Origin: Alphaproteobacteria bacterium
GTDB taxonomy: Bacteria > Pseudomonadota > Alphaproteobacteria > Micropepsales > Micropepsaceae
NCBI GenBank assembly: GCA_013140995.1
Contig: JABFRX010000286.1
Span: 1 to 35,394, forward strand
DNA: 35,394 bases
Reading direction: 5' to 3'
The position numbers were made by a program, and so were the translations under genes. How positions within the stretch are numbered: the stretch's first letter is position 1; each line of letters begins with the position of its first letter. This document shows positions 26,222-34,179 of this stretch, piece by piece. The notes under the pieces were generated by a model, which worked only from the letters and a program-made list of their open reading frames with translations, did not search any database and had not been told where the DNA came from.

Positions 26222-27133
26222 ATGCGCGCTGTCGCGTACGTTTTCTTGTTGCTCAGCCTCGCCATCGGCGGCGCGTGCGTAGCGTCCAGTCTGCCGTCAC
26301 CCGATGGCTCACCCGGCGCGTACAGGGTGCCCAACACACAAGTCCGCGAAATTAAATCCACCACCAATGGCGCCATCTATCGCTTGTTCTTCGCCACGCC
26401 GCCGGACTACGCGACATCGGGCAAAAGGTATCCCGTCGTCTACATGCTGGACGCGGATTATTCCTTTGCGCTGACCCGGAACGTGGTTCAGCATTTTGTC
26501 GAGCGCAGCAAGTTGCCGGAGATGATCCTTGTCGCGATCGGCTATCCCGGCGCGTCGGACGACATGGAAGTTTATTACAGCAACCGCAAGCGCGACTATA
26601 CGCCCGGTGCGCAGGTCGCCGTGGGCTACTCCAGCGGCGACACCGGCGGACACAACGGGCAAGGTGGCGCGGATCTTTTCCGTTCGTTTGTCGCCGATGA
26701 AGTGATCCCGTTCGTGGCGGCGAAGTATCCGGTGTCGAACGACCGCACCTTCATCGGCCACTCGTATGGAGGCTTGTTCGGCACCTATGTTCTTCTGACG
26801 CGGCCAGACCTGTTCGGCCGATATGTCATTATCAGCCCCTCGCTTTGGTTCGACAACGGCTTGATCATGAAGCTGGAAACTCAAAGCGCTTCGCGCCCGG
26901 CGATGCGCGCCCGCGCATTTTTTGCGATCGGCGCGCTGGAGACCCAGACCACGACCGGCGCGCCGATGGTGCAGCAACTCACGCACTTCGCCAAGAAGCT
27001 GAAAGACCGGCGCAGCGCCGGCCTTGAAGTGACGCTCGACGTGTTTCCAGGTGAAACGCACGAAAGCATTTTTCCCGGTGCCGTTACGCGTGGGCTGCTG
27101 ACCGTGTTTCGACCAGCGCCACCGAGTTCGTAG
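26222..27133 (+). CDS. Exported esterase of the IroE/Fes alpha/beta hydrolase family
   Basis: A 303-residue protein with a hydrophobic N-terminal export signal (about residues 4-22). The nucleophile elbow is GHSYGG with Ser181; RDYTP (124-128), GALET with Glu240, and GETHESI with His280 follow, matching the PF00756 enterochelin-esterase-like layout. IroE-type enzymes cut ester-linked catecholate siderophores in the periplasm; other members cut small acyl esters. No siderophore synthesis genes are in the window, so the substrate is open. ATG 26222 begins the signal peptide; an upstream in-frame start at 26054 adds 56 residues that lie inside the previous gene and do not look like protein. A GAGCCA/TGGCTC pair just ahead of the start could fold. 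Confidence 0.8.
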   Translation: MRAVAYVFLLLSLAIGGACVASSLPSPDGSPGAYRVPNTQVREIKSTTNGAIYRLFFATPPDYATSGKRYPVVYMLDADYSFALTRNVVQHFVERSKLPEMILVAIGYPGASDDMEVYYSNRKRDYTPGAQVAVGYSSGDTGGHNGQGGADLFRSFVADEVIPFVAAKYPVSNDRTFIGHSYGGLFGTYVLLTRPDLFGRYVIISPSLWFDNGLIMKLETQSASRPAMRARAFFAIGALETQTTTGAPMVQQLTHFAKKLKDRRSAGLEVTLDVFPGETHESIFPGAVTRGLLTVFRPAPPSS

Positions 27134-27153
27134 CCGTGTCGCACGGCGCTGAG

Positions 27154-27369
27154 CTAGGCCTCAAACGTCCAAACTTCTTCAAAACTCATCTCAAACGCTT
27201 CCGCGATGCGGAAGGCGAGTTCGAGCGAGGGGGCGTATTTTTCTTGTTCGATGGCGTTGATGGTTTGGCGGGTCGCGCCCACTTCGTCCGCGAGCGCGCC
27301 TTGGCTGATCCCGCGGGCCGTGCGTAGCTCGTGGATGCGGTTGCGGATACGCCTTCGCTTCGGGCTCAT
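27154..27369 (-). CDS. Small XRE-type HTH regulator
   Basis: A 71-residue Cro/C1-type helix-turn-helix protein (IHELRTARGISQGALADEV and TRQTINAIEQEKYAPSLELAFRIAEAF) with no other domain. Small regulators like this are commonly paired with a membrane protein encoded upstream, as here: its ATG overlaps the stop of the DUF2178-type gene (ATGA). Both are driven by the promoter and operators at 27863-27919. It probably represses its own operon and may respond to the membrane partner. ATG 27369 is the only start that gives the family N-terminus. Confidence 0.92.
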   Translation of the reverse strand: MSPKRRRIRNRIHELRTARGISQGALADEVGATRQTINAIEQEKYAPSLELAFRIAEAFEMSFEEVWTFEA

Positions 27370-27845
27370 GCCGCGCGGTAGTTCCAGATGGTCGCGATGC
27401 GCTTTACGATCTCGGCTGCTGCGAGCACGAACAGAAGCGCGAAGGCCACGCCGGTGAGGCTCGTCAAGTTCAGCTGCGGCAGATTGTGGCCACCGTAGGC
27501 CGCGTTCAGAAGCACGTGAAGGACGATGACGTTCAGCGCGGCGGCCATGAACCAATAGGACGCGAGGTTCGCGCGCGCTTCGATGGCGATGTCGCGTTCG
27601 TCGCGATCCACCTTCTCTCCGGCCCGCGCGGCCAGGACCGCGGCGATGACGCTTTCGGCCGCAATCGCGATCACGGCGAGCGTCACATAGGTCCAAAGCA
27701 GCTTGCCCGCGGATTGCTCCACGATCGTCAAGCCGAAGGATTGGCCGAGGAAATCGATTCCCGCAGTGAAACGCGTAATCAAGAAGAACAGGATCGCTGC
27801 CCAGGCAATCAGCGAAAGCCAAGCATAGCGTTCGGCGTGCGACAT
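27366..27845 (-). CDS. DUF2178-like membrane protein
   Basis: A 159-residue protein with four hydrophobic segments and, between the second and third, the acidic motif VDRDERDIAIEARAN seen in DUF2178 and related families that accompany small XRE regulators. Its function is unknown; the pairing suggests it senses or signals to the regulator at the membrane. Its start ATG at 27845 has GGAGG a little under ten bases upstream, and its TGA overlaps the regulator's ATG. Transcription starts from the TTGACA/TATATG promoter. Confidence 0.8.
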   Translation of the reverse strand: MSHAERYAWLSLIAWAAILFFLITRFTAGIDFLGQSFGLTIVEQSAGKLLWTYVTLAVIAIAAESVIAAVLAARAGEKVDRDERDIAIEARANLASYWFMAAALNVIVLHVLLNAAYGGHNLPQLNLTSLTGVAFALLFVLAAAEIVKRIATIWNYRAA

Positions 27846-27862
27846 CGGTGCGTCCCTCCGTG

Positions 27863-27880
27863 TGTAAAAGACATTTTACA
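27863..27880. promoter_or_regulatory. Proximal 7-4-7 operator for the HTH/DUF2178 operon
   Basis: A perfect palindrome, TGTAAAA-GACA-TTTTACA, begins 18 bases upstream of the start of the DUF2178-like gene and touches the -10 box. It has the same geometry and nearly the same arms as the distal site at 27902-27919. It is the likely binding site for the 71-residue HTH regulator; binding itself is inferred. Confidence 0.65.
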
Positions 27881-27907
27881 TATAGGGGGCATCAACGCCG
27901 TTGTCAA
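27879..27907 (-). promoter_or_regulatory. Sigma70-type promoter of the DUF2178/HTH operon
   Basis: Read on the minus strand, a consensus -35 TTGACA (27907-27902) and a -10 TATATG (27884-27879) are separated by exactly 17 bases. The -35 lies inside the distal palindrome and the -10 touches the proximal one, so a bound regulator would exclude RNA polymerase. Confidence 0.65.
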
Positions 27908-27919
27908 ACATCTTTGACA
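27902..27919. promoter_or_regulatory. Distal 7-4-7 operator for the HTH/DUF2178 operon
   Basis: A perfect palindrome, TGTCAAA-CATC-TTTGACA, lies 39 bases from the proximal site, start to start. Compared with that site only one position per arm changes (C for A), giving a shared pattern TGTMAAA-N4-TTTKACA. It contains the -35 box. It also lies just past the end of the ZnuD-like receptor gene. Confidence 0.6.
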
Positions 27920-27935
27920 GTACCCAGACGGACGA

Positions 27936-29930
27936 TCAAAACGTGAAGCGGCCCACCACACGAATGTCCCGCCCGGGCATCAACACATCATCCTTTACGA
28001 ACGACGAGGCGTTGCGCTCGTGCTGATCGGTTAGGTTCCGGCCGACGAGCGATATGTCGAACGCACGACCTTCGTCCTCCCAGCACCGCCACGTCAAATC
28101 GGCGCTCAAGTCGGTGTAGCCCTTGGTGGGCGTATCGAATGCACCAGGCCGGGTTTGTCCGTCGACGCGGAATACGCGCACGCCCGCCGTCAGCGTTTCA
28201 CTCTCAAGGAATAGCCCAGGGCCATAGCGCAGCGGCGGAAGACGCGAAACGTTCTCCCCGCCGGCCAACCGGCCGCGTACGTAGTCGGCTTGAGCGGAAA
28301 CGCCAAACGCGAACTCGTCGAACTTCGCGATTTCGTAGCGCGCTTCGGCTTCAAAGCCCCAGAAGCTTGCATCTCGTTGGACGTAAAGAAGTTCTTTGAG
28401 TTCGTTGCCGGGGCCGACGATGCATGCGCCTGTTTCATCGCAAGTCCGGCCTGTCAGTTGCCCGAAGATGAAGCCATCGTACCAACTGCCCCACAGCGCA
28501 GCACCCAGGCGCAAGCCGTTGGTCTCATACCGTGCCGTGCCTTCGAGCGACGTCGCTTTTTCTAGGCCCAGGGCTGGGTCGCCCACCTCGAACGTCAAAG
28601 GTCCATCGTGCGGACCACGGGCGAACATCTCGGGCAATCCCGGCACGCGAGCGGTGCGCGAGACCGTGAAGCCGAGCGTTGTCTCATCTGTTGCTTTCCA
28701 AACGAGGCCTGCAGACGCGCTAAACGGCGTGAAGTCTTTCGACGTTGGGATATCGGAAATCGAGACACCTTCGCGGCTTGCGAACTCGACGCGCAGCGAA
28801 CCTTCAAGATCGATGGTGTCACCCAACGGGAAGCGCGAAAACGCGTACATCCCGAGTCCCTCGGCCGTCGCAGGCGAGAGAAAGTCCTCCGCTTCGCCGA
28901 GGCCCGAGAATTCGCGGTGCTGGTATTGCACGCCCAGCGCGGAATCCGATGACGGTCCGATTGCGCCGAAGATGGCCTCGGCGCGGCCGTCGAACTCCGT
29001 ATTTAGGAAGGTGGAAGCAATCGTGCCACCTGGTTCGACTTCGTTGTGCTTGTAGTCGGCATAGCCGCCCTCGACCTGCACGCGATCGAGTGCCCCGCTC
29101 TTGGCGTTCCAAATGCCGCGTTGCATGAACTTTTCTTGGCGCACTTCGATGAATGTATCGCCGGACGGCAGCCCGTATTTCCCGTTGTACTCTGTGAACG
29201 CAGCGCCGAGCGATCCTTCTTGACCGCGGATAGCGGCGCCCAAAGCATAGCCGTTCATGCGGGCAAATGAATTGAGTTGGCGCCCGTCCGGCGTGTCGTA
29301 GTCGCCGGCGTTGCGAAGAAACGCGTCGGCGTGGAGCGCAAACATCCCTTCGCCGTAACTGGCCGAAACCGCGCCGTCGCCCGAGTTTGCCGCCGAGCCG
29401 TATATGCCGGCGACGTCGGCGCGCAGGCCTTCGAACGGACGGTCTGGGATTCGGCCCGTGATGATGTTGACGACGCCGCCAGTCGCTTGGCTGCCGTAAC
29501 GCAGCGTGCCTGGGCCACGCACGATTTCGATGCGGTCGATCGATAGTACGTCAACGGGCGTACCGTGATCGGGGCCAATCTCCGCCACGTCCAAGCTGCC
29601 TATGCCGTTCTCCGTGACCAAGACGCGCGTGGCGTCGAAGCCGCGGATCACGGGCCGGTTGGCGCCCGGTGCAAAGCCCGTGCCCGAGACGCCGGGCACT
29701 TTCATCAGCGCGTCGCCGATGGACGCGCCGCCATTCTTCAGCGCCTCTTCCCGAGGCACAGTGGTTATGATTTTGGAGAACTTGTCCGTCGAGCGGGACA
29801 ACGGTGAGGCCGTCACGACGACCTTTTCGACCGTTTCATCTGTTGGCGGCTCATCCGCGAAGACAGGCACTGTTGAAACGACGAGTACTGCCGCGCCCAT
29901 GGCGAGGCGGTTCTTGAACGGCGATGACAT
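27936..29930 (-). CDS. TonB-dependent receptor, ZnuD-like (probably zinc)
   Basis: A 664-residue outer-membrane receptor: signal peptide (about 1-26), TonB box EKVVVTAS, plug domain with ANRPVIRGFDATRVLV, the run NGIGSLDVAEIGPDHGTPVD and RIEIVRGPGTLRYGS, and a beta-barrel ending in Phe (VGRFTF). The GIGSLD...PDH block and the ending with NASSFVKDDVLMPGRD resemble the ZnuD zinc receptors, which pull zinc or zinc-loaded compounds through the outer membrane using TonB energy. The metal is inferred. ATG 29930 is preceded by GAGG at good spacing; an in-frame TTG at 29948 is less likely. A DUF2946-like gene precedes it on the same strand, a pairing seen for copper or zinc receptors. Confidence 0.85.
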   Translation of the reverse strand: MSSPFKNRLAMGAAVLVVSTVPVFADEPPTDETVEKVVVTASPLSRSTDKFSKIITTVPREEALKNGGASIGDALMKVPGVSGTGFAPGANRPVIRGFDATRVLVTENGIGSLDVAEIGPDHGTPVDVLSIDRIEIVRGPGTLRYGSQATGGVVNIITGRIPDRPFEGLRADVAGIYGSAANSGDGAVSASYGEGMFALHADAFLRNAGDYDTPDGRQLNSFARMNGYALGAAIRGQEGSLGAAFTEYNGKYGLPSGDTFIEVRQEKFMQRGIWNAKSGALDRVQVEGGYADYKHNEVEPGGTIASTFLNTEFDGRAEAIFGAIGPSSDSALGVQYQHREFSGLGEAEDFLSPATAEGLGMYAFSRFPLGDTIDLEGSLRVEFASREGVSISDIPTSKDFTPFSASAGLVWKATDETTLGFTVSRTARVPGLPEMFARGPHDGPLTFEVGDPALGLEKATSLEGTARYETNGLRLGAALWGSWYDGFIFGQLTGRTCDETGACIVGPGNELKELLYVQRDASFWGFEAEARYEIAKFDEFAFGVSAQADYVRGRLAGGENVSRLPPLRYGPGLFLESETLTAGVRVFRVDGQTRPGAFDTPTKGYTDLSADLTWRCWEDEGRAFDISLVGRNLTDQHERNASSFVKDDVLMPGRDIRVVGRFTF

Positions 29931-30028
29931 ATGAAACCTCTGACGCAAAATCCAACGAACGGATGCCGGCCCGCCCGACGGCCGGCGCGGGCGCGCCTCA
30001 AGCGGTCAGTCGGCCGGCGTCTTTTGGG

Positions 30029-30415
30029 TCAGAGAGAGGGTGGTGCGCGGCTTCGCCAAGGTGCTGCAAAGCGTTCGACGCCGATAAGTGGGGCGTCGAA
30101 TGAGATCAGGATTGCATCACGGACGAGCGGGACTATGCCGTGCGCCGCTGCGAGGAAACTTCCCGTCCGGGCTGCCAACTGGCACAGCGGACACTGCACG
30201 GCATCGCCACTGCGGTGCGTATCCGCGCTAGCCGCTTGATGCTTGGCATCCGCGTGCACGGAATCGAGCGCCGTTGCGGCGACACCCGGTTGGTGGACGT
30301 GCGCGGTGGTGACGATGCTTTGCGCGACAAAGGCGGCGAGCAAAGCGACAACGAGCGCGTACGAACGGGCGTCGCGCAGTGCTTTGATAGTGTCGGTCAG
30401 CCATCGCCCATGCAT
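30029..30415 (-). CDS. DUF2946-like exported protein
   Basis: A 128-residue protein with one hydrophobic segment near the N-terminus (SYALVVALLAAFVAQSI) acting as signal or anchor, a histidine-bearing middle (HVHQP, HADAKH, ADTHRSGD) and QCPLCQLA, the CPxC-type motif of DUF2946. The histidines and cysteines suggest metal binding in the periplasm. It lies 98 bases upstream of the ZnuD-like receptor on the same strand and probably forms a transcript with it. The ATG at 30415 is the only reasonable start; no strong ribosome binding site is seen. Confidence 0.65.
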   Translation of the reverse strand: MHGRWLTDTIKALRDARSYALVVALLAAFVAQSIVTTAHVHQPGVAATALDSVHADAKHQAASADTHRSGDAVQCPLCQLAARTGSFLAAAHGIVPLVRDAILISFDAPLIGVERFAAPWRSRAPPSL

Positions 30416-30491
30416 AACGCGATGCTATACGGGGCGATCAACACGCCGCAACAAAATTTGCCGACGGGCGGAATGCGGAATAGTGCCGCGT

Positions 30492-31040
30492 TTAGGATAA
30501 AATGCCGCCGTTCTTCACCTGGGAACGCGTGCTGCGCCACCCGGCAATGTCGCGGGCCATGTGGGCGCGCTTCAGGGACTTGCGCTTCAGCAGCGCTGCG
30601 AAGTCTGGGGCGTGGTCGAAGTATTGGAGTTGGAAGCGGTAGTAGTTGACGTATTCGAGGACGGCGAGTGCCATCATCGCGACGGCGGCGATGCGTTCGG
30701 CCGGCCAGGTGCCGCCGCCGGTGGCGACGTCATAACCGGTGACGGCAACCGTGAGCGCGGTCAGTGCGAGCGCCGCTGGTTCGGCAGCGGCAAGGCGCGG
30801 GAGCCAGCGCGCGAACGGCTTTGGGTCGCCTTCGATGCGCAAGAGTACGATGCGCCAATAGCAAGCGCCGATTACGAGCAGAAACGAATTGACTAAAAGA
30901 GCGACGGAAAGCGTCAGGTTCGGCGTTCCCTCCCACGTCCCAACCATGAGCAATACGGCGAACGGGAGTAGCACGACATTGGCAGCCTCAAGCCGCCAAT
31001 AGGTTTGCAGCCGCTTTGCGACGCGGCCGGACACAGCCAT
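30492..31040 (-). CDS. Multi-pass membrane protein of unknown function
   Basis: A 182-residue protein with about four hydrophobic segments (ANVVLLPFAVLLMVG, LSVALLVNSFLLVIGACYW, AALALTALTVAVTG and IAAVAMMALAVLEYVNYY). The C-terminal 35 residues are basic (LLKRKSLKRAHMARD), probably cytoplasmic. I recognise no family. Its start is 9 bases after the stop of the 73-residue gene upstream, so the two form an operon on the minus strand. Confidence 0.7.
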   Translation of the reverse strand: MAVSGRVAKRLQTYWRLEAANVVLLPFAVLLMVGTWEGTPNLTLSVALLVNSFLLVIGACYWRIVLLRIEGDPKPFARWLPRLAAAEPAALALTALTVAVTGYDVATGGGTWPAERIAAVAMMALAVLEYVNYYRFQLQYFDHAPDFAALLKRKSLKRAHMARDIAGWRSTRSQVKNGGILS

Positions 31041-31049
31041 CGCAGCGGC

Positions 31050-31271
31050 TTAGTTCAGCGGCTCGTGCGGCTCGCGCTTCGTACGGCGGAGTTCTTTGAT
31101 CGCTTCGCCGATGGACCACCAGAGGGTGATACCGCGCGAGTCGCCTTTGCGGATCATCGCGTTCTGATAACGCGTCGCTTCGCGAAGAGCCTTTTCGCCG
31201 TGGCCCTCGATGAGGCGCCAGGCGGAGCGGGTGATGTCGGGGTCGGGATCGAAGTGGGGGCGTTTCGTCAT
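31050..31271 (-). CDS. Small hypothetical protein
   Basis: A 73-residue, charged, helical protein (SAWRLIEGHGEKALREATRYQNAMIRKGD in the middle). I do not recognise its function. It is the first gene of a two-gene operon, 9 bases before the membrane protein. I chose ATG 31271; an in-frame ATG at 31289 would add six residues, and neither has a clear ribosome binding site. Confidence 0.6.
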   Translation of the reverse strand: MTKRPHFDPDPDITRSAWRLIEGHGEKALREATRYQNAMIRKGDSRGITLWWSIGEAIKELRRTKREPHEPLN

Positions 31272-31437
31272 AGCGTTCAAACCATGCATCGCGCCGACAC
31301 GGAGGGCTACAGACCGGGGGTCGAAGCGCGATTCAACAACTCAACTTTCAGGCTTCAGTTAAGAGACGCATCGGGAGCGAATTGCGACTTGAGCGTGCGT
31401 TAATCTGGCTGATTTTTCGCCTGCACGTTTGGACGGG

Positions 31438-32286
31438 CTAGAGCGGTGCGCGTGTAAATGGAATCGCAAGCTGGCCCCAGAACGACTTTGGCATCGGCTG
31501 ATGGATGCCGATATCTACCGGCGGGCGGCGCGCGGCGTTGAAATACGTCCCAAACAGTTGATCGAACAGCATCAGATTCTCGCCGTAGTTACGGTTGCCC
31601 TCAGCCAGAACCTTGGAATGGTGCCAGCGATGCAATTCGGGCGTGTTGAAGACCCAACTCAACACCCCGCAGCGCATCTCGACGTTCGAGTGGGTGAGGA
31701 TGCCTATGATCGCGGTGACGGCGCTTACCATGATCATGATGTCCTTCGGTGCACCCAGAAGGAGAAGAACGGGCATCGCGACGGCGAGACCTGTCAAAGT
31801 ATCCACAAGATGGAAGCGCCCGGTGTTCAAGAACCACAGGCGGGTCACACTGTGATGCACGGCATGGAAGCGCCAGAGCGGGGGCCATTCGTGCGCCAGG
31901 CGATGTTTCCAGTAGAGGCCGAACTCCGCGATCACGAGGCCGAGGATTGTCTGCAGCGCGAATGGCAGATGCTCGGGCCACAAGGCACCGGCCTGGGGCG
32001 CGGCAAGTTCGGCCACGCCCATGATCGTCACCAGCACGACGATGACTTGCGCGATGCCTTTGTTCAGCAGCGTGTGGGCTATGTCGGGGACGACTTGGCC
32101 GTCGTTCTTCAGCCACGCCTCTTCATGCGGAAACGCGCGCTCGAGCAGCGCGATCGCGATGGCCAGCGCAATGTAGGCGACATTGAACACGAGCACGGGC
32201 TGCCCGATCTGAATGCCATAGGCGACCGCTGCGGCCGATGCCGCGAACAACAACGGCCACCATGCGTATGAGAAGGCGTGACGCAT
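31438..32286 (-). CDS. Sterol desaturase/fatty acid hydroxylase family protein
   Basis: A 282-residue inner-membrane protein with the di-iron histidine motifs of the family: HRLAHE (HxxxH), FHAVHHS (HxxHH) and HRWHHS (HxxHH), plus THSN before the last. Hydrophobic stretches at the N-terminus and between the motifs place the di-iron site on the cytoplasmic face. Such enzymes hydroxylate or desaturate lipids, for example carotenoids, sterol-like compounds, ornithine lipids or fatty acids; the substrate is not readable. The start ATG at 32286 begins the first hydrophobic stretch. It lies downstream of the adenylate cyclase gene on the same strand, 66 bases apart. Confidence 0.9.
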   Translation of the reverse strand: MRHAFSYAWWPLLFAASAAAVAYGIQIGQPVLVFNVAYIALAIAIALLERAFPHEEAWLKNDGQVVPDIAHTLLNKGIAQVIVVLVTIMGVAELAAPQAGALWPEHLPFALQTILGLVIAEFGLYWKHRLAHEWPPLWRFHAVHHSVTRLWFLNTGRFHLVDTLTGLAVAMPVLLLLGAPKDIMIMVSAVTAIIGILTHSNVEMRCGVLSWVFNTPELHRWHHSKVLAEGNRNYGENLMLFDQLFGTYFNAARRPPVDIGIHQPMPKSFWGQLAIPFTRAPL

Positions 32287-32352
32287 CGATGTTCCACTGT
32301 GCGGGACCGACGTCTTATAGACCTGTCGTTTGATGGGCGGAAGTGTGCCCGG

Positions 32353-33768
32353 TCACGCCACGGCGCGGCGATATCCGGTCCCGTCGAGGGCGTAAATCAC
32401 TGTTTCGTGCTCCCGCCCCCGCAGTTGCGTTGGACCGACGAATTTCAGCTTTTCGACCAGCTGACGCTCGATGCGCATTTCCTGCTCGACGGCCTTGACC
32501 AAGGCTTCGCTGGCGACCAGGCGGGTGCCGAGTTCCTTCGAAAGCGATTGCAGGCGGCTTGCGACGTTCACCGTATCGCCGACGACCGTGAACGTCATGA
32601 GGCGCTCGCTGCCGACGTCGCCCAGCATCACGTGACCGTAGTGCAGACCGACCCCGATTTGGACGTCGAACTTGCCCTGTGCCACGCGTTCAGTGTTCCA
32701 GCGGGCGATCGCTTCGATCATCGCGTAGGCGCAGGCGAGCGCGTCGCCGGCGTCGCCGTCGCCGCGGTCCGGCGCGCCGAAGACCGCGAGTAAGCCGTCG
32801 CCCAGGATCTTGTCCAGCGTGCCGCCGTGCTTGAAGATCACGTCTTCCATGCGGGCGTGAAATTCGCGCAGGAACGCCATCGCTTCTTCCGGCTGCATGG
32901 ACTCGCAGCGCGTGGTGAAGCCACGGATGTCGGCGAATAGCACGGCGACGGCTTGGCGGCGCGTGGCACCGAACGGTTGCTCGCGCGCGGAGAGTTCGTC
33001 GACGATCTTCGGCGAGAAATGGCGCGCGAGGTTTGCGCGTGCGCGCTCCGAAGTGGCCGCAGCGAGGACGAGGCGGCGGGAGCGCCAGACCGCGACGGCG
33101 AGACCTAAGGCCAGGAAGGCTAGGACAACGTAGTCGTACAGCACTTTGATCACCGGTAGGTATGAGGGATCACCGTATTCGCGCCACATCTCTTGGCCGC
33201 CGGTCAACGTGAAGAACGTGCCGGGTGTTGCCGCGGCTGCGCCGACGACTGTGCCCCAAGCGACCGTGATGCAGAGGCCCGTCCACAGTATGAAGCGCGG
33301 CGAATAGCTGAACGCGCCGTGGATCAGGAAGGCGACGAAGAAGAGCAGCGCGCCTTCCTTCACGGCCAGCGCCACCGGCGGCAGATCGCTCGCGAAGGAA
33401 TTGCGCACGATCAGCAGCCAGGCGAGGTAGGCGCAGTCGACCGCGATGAAGACGTACTTGGCCCAAATGGCTTGTGGCCAGCGGCGGAGCGTTTCGAATT
33501 GTGCGAGGCCGATGGCTGCGATGCCGAGCGGCATCAGCAACAGGAACAACCAGCCGTCGCCGACAAACGAGCCCGTCGCTGCGAACAAAAGAACGAGCGC
33601 AATGACGATCACCGCGCGGACGGCGCAGGCGAGCATCAGGCCTGAGCGCTCCGTGTCGTGGAACGACGTCAGCAGGCGGTCCGCCATGCCGGGGTCGTAA
33701 CCCGACGGCACGACGCCCGCGACGAACGCGCGCAATCTCGGAAATATCCCCGCCACTTTCTGAATCAC
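32353..33768 (-). CDS. Class III adenylate cyclase with N-terminal membrane domain
   Basis: A 471-residue protein. Six or so membrane segments occupy about residues 45-230, joined by a short helix (SERARANLARHFSPKIVDEL) to a class III cyclase domain: metal Asp280 in VLFADIRGFT, adenine-selecting Lys320 in LDKILGDG, second metal Asp324, and transition-state Asn401 and Arg405 in GDTVNVASRL. The residue set predicts cAMP rather than cGMP as product; the membrane part is probably the sensor. The longest frame starts with GTG at 33768, and ATG 33687 would shorten it by 27 residues; both leave the domains whole, so the start is uncertain. It is divergent from the riboswitch and btuB-like gene. Confidence 0.93.
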   Translation of the reverse strand: MIQKVAGIFPRLRAFVAGVVPSGYDPGMADRLLTSFHDTERSGLMLACAVRAVIVIALVLLFAATGSFVGDGWLFLLLMPLGIAAIGLAQFETLRRWPQAIWAKYVFIAVDCAYLAWLLIVRNSFASDLPPVALAVKEGALLFFVAFLIHGAFSYSPRFILWTGLCITVAWGTVVGAAAATPGTFFTLTGGQEMWREYGDPSYLPVIKVLYDYVVLAFLALGLAVAVWRSRRLVLAAATSERARANLARHFSPKIVDELSAREQPFGATRRQAVAVLFADIRGFTTRCESMQPEEAMAFLREFHARMEDVIFKHGGTLDKILGDGLLAVFGAPDRGDGDAGDALACAYAMIEAIARWNTERVAQGKFDVQIGVGLHYGHVMLGDVGSERLMTFTVVGDTVNVASRLQSLSKELGTRLVASEALVKAVEQEMRIERQLVEKLKFVGPTQLRGREHETVIYALDGTGYRRAVA

Positions 33769-33888
33769 TCCGCTCTGCGGCGGAACATAGGCGATGTTTT
33801 CCGTAGGCGCCTACAACCGGGGACTGTGCGGGCCTGCTCTTTTGCGTGATTGACGCCGGCGCGCGGCCTGGCGCACGCTTTTCCCGTT

Positions 33889-34031
33889 ACGTTGGTCAAG
33901 GGAACCCGGTGCGAAACCGGGGCTGCCCCCGCAACTGTAAGCGACGGTGCATCGGCCATAACGCCACTGATCTCTTCAAGATCGGGAAGGCGGCCGGTGA
34001 AGTGTCGCGGAGCCAGGAGACCTGCCAGCGT
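33889..34031 (+). promoter_or_regulatory. Cobalamin (B12) riboswitch
   Basis: The stretch holds the hallmarks of a cobalamin riboswitch: GGTGCGAAACC, CTGCCCCCGCAACTGTAAGCG, GCCACTG, GGGAAGG and the B12 box AGCCAGGAGACCTGCC at 34010-34025. The outer ends pair (ACGTTGG at 33889 with CCAGCGT at 34025-34031) to form P1. Adenosyl- or hydroxo-cobalamin binding should reduce expression of the btuB-like gene, whose start lies about 150 bases downstream. A small hairpin, GGGCGC/GCGCCC (34129-34155), lies between; whether it is part of the switch is open. A TTGACG at 33850 could be a -35 box, but no good -10 is seen. Confidence 0.93.
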
Positions 34032-34179
34032 GAGTCACCCCTCTTCGGCGCGGCGGGCGCTGGCGAGACGGATCCCTCCGGCGCGGTGACGTTGAGCTTT
34101 GCGGGCCGTGGTGGCGCGTGAGGTTCACGGGCGCCTGGCAGGGATGCATGCGCCCGAAGTCACAAGCTTTGGGGTGTAC

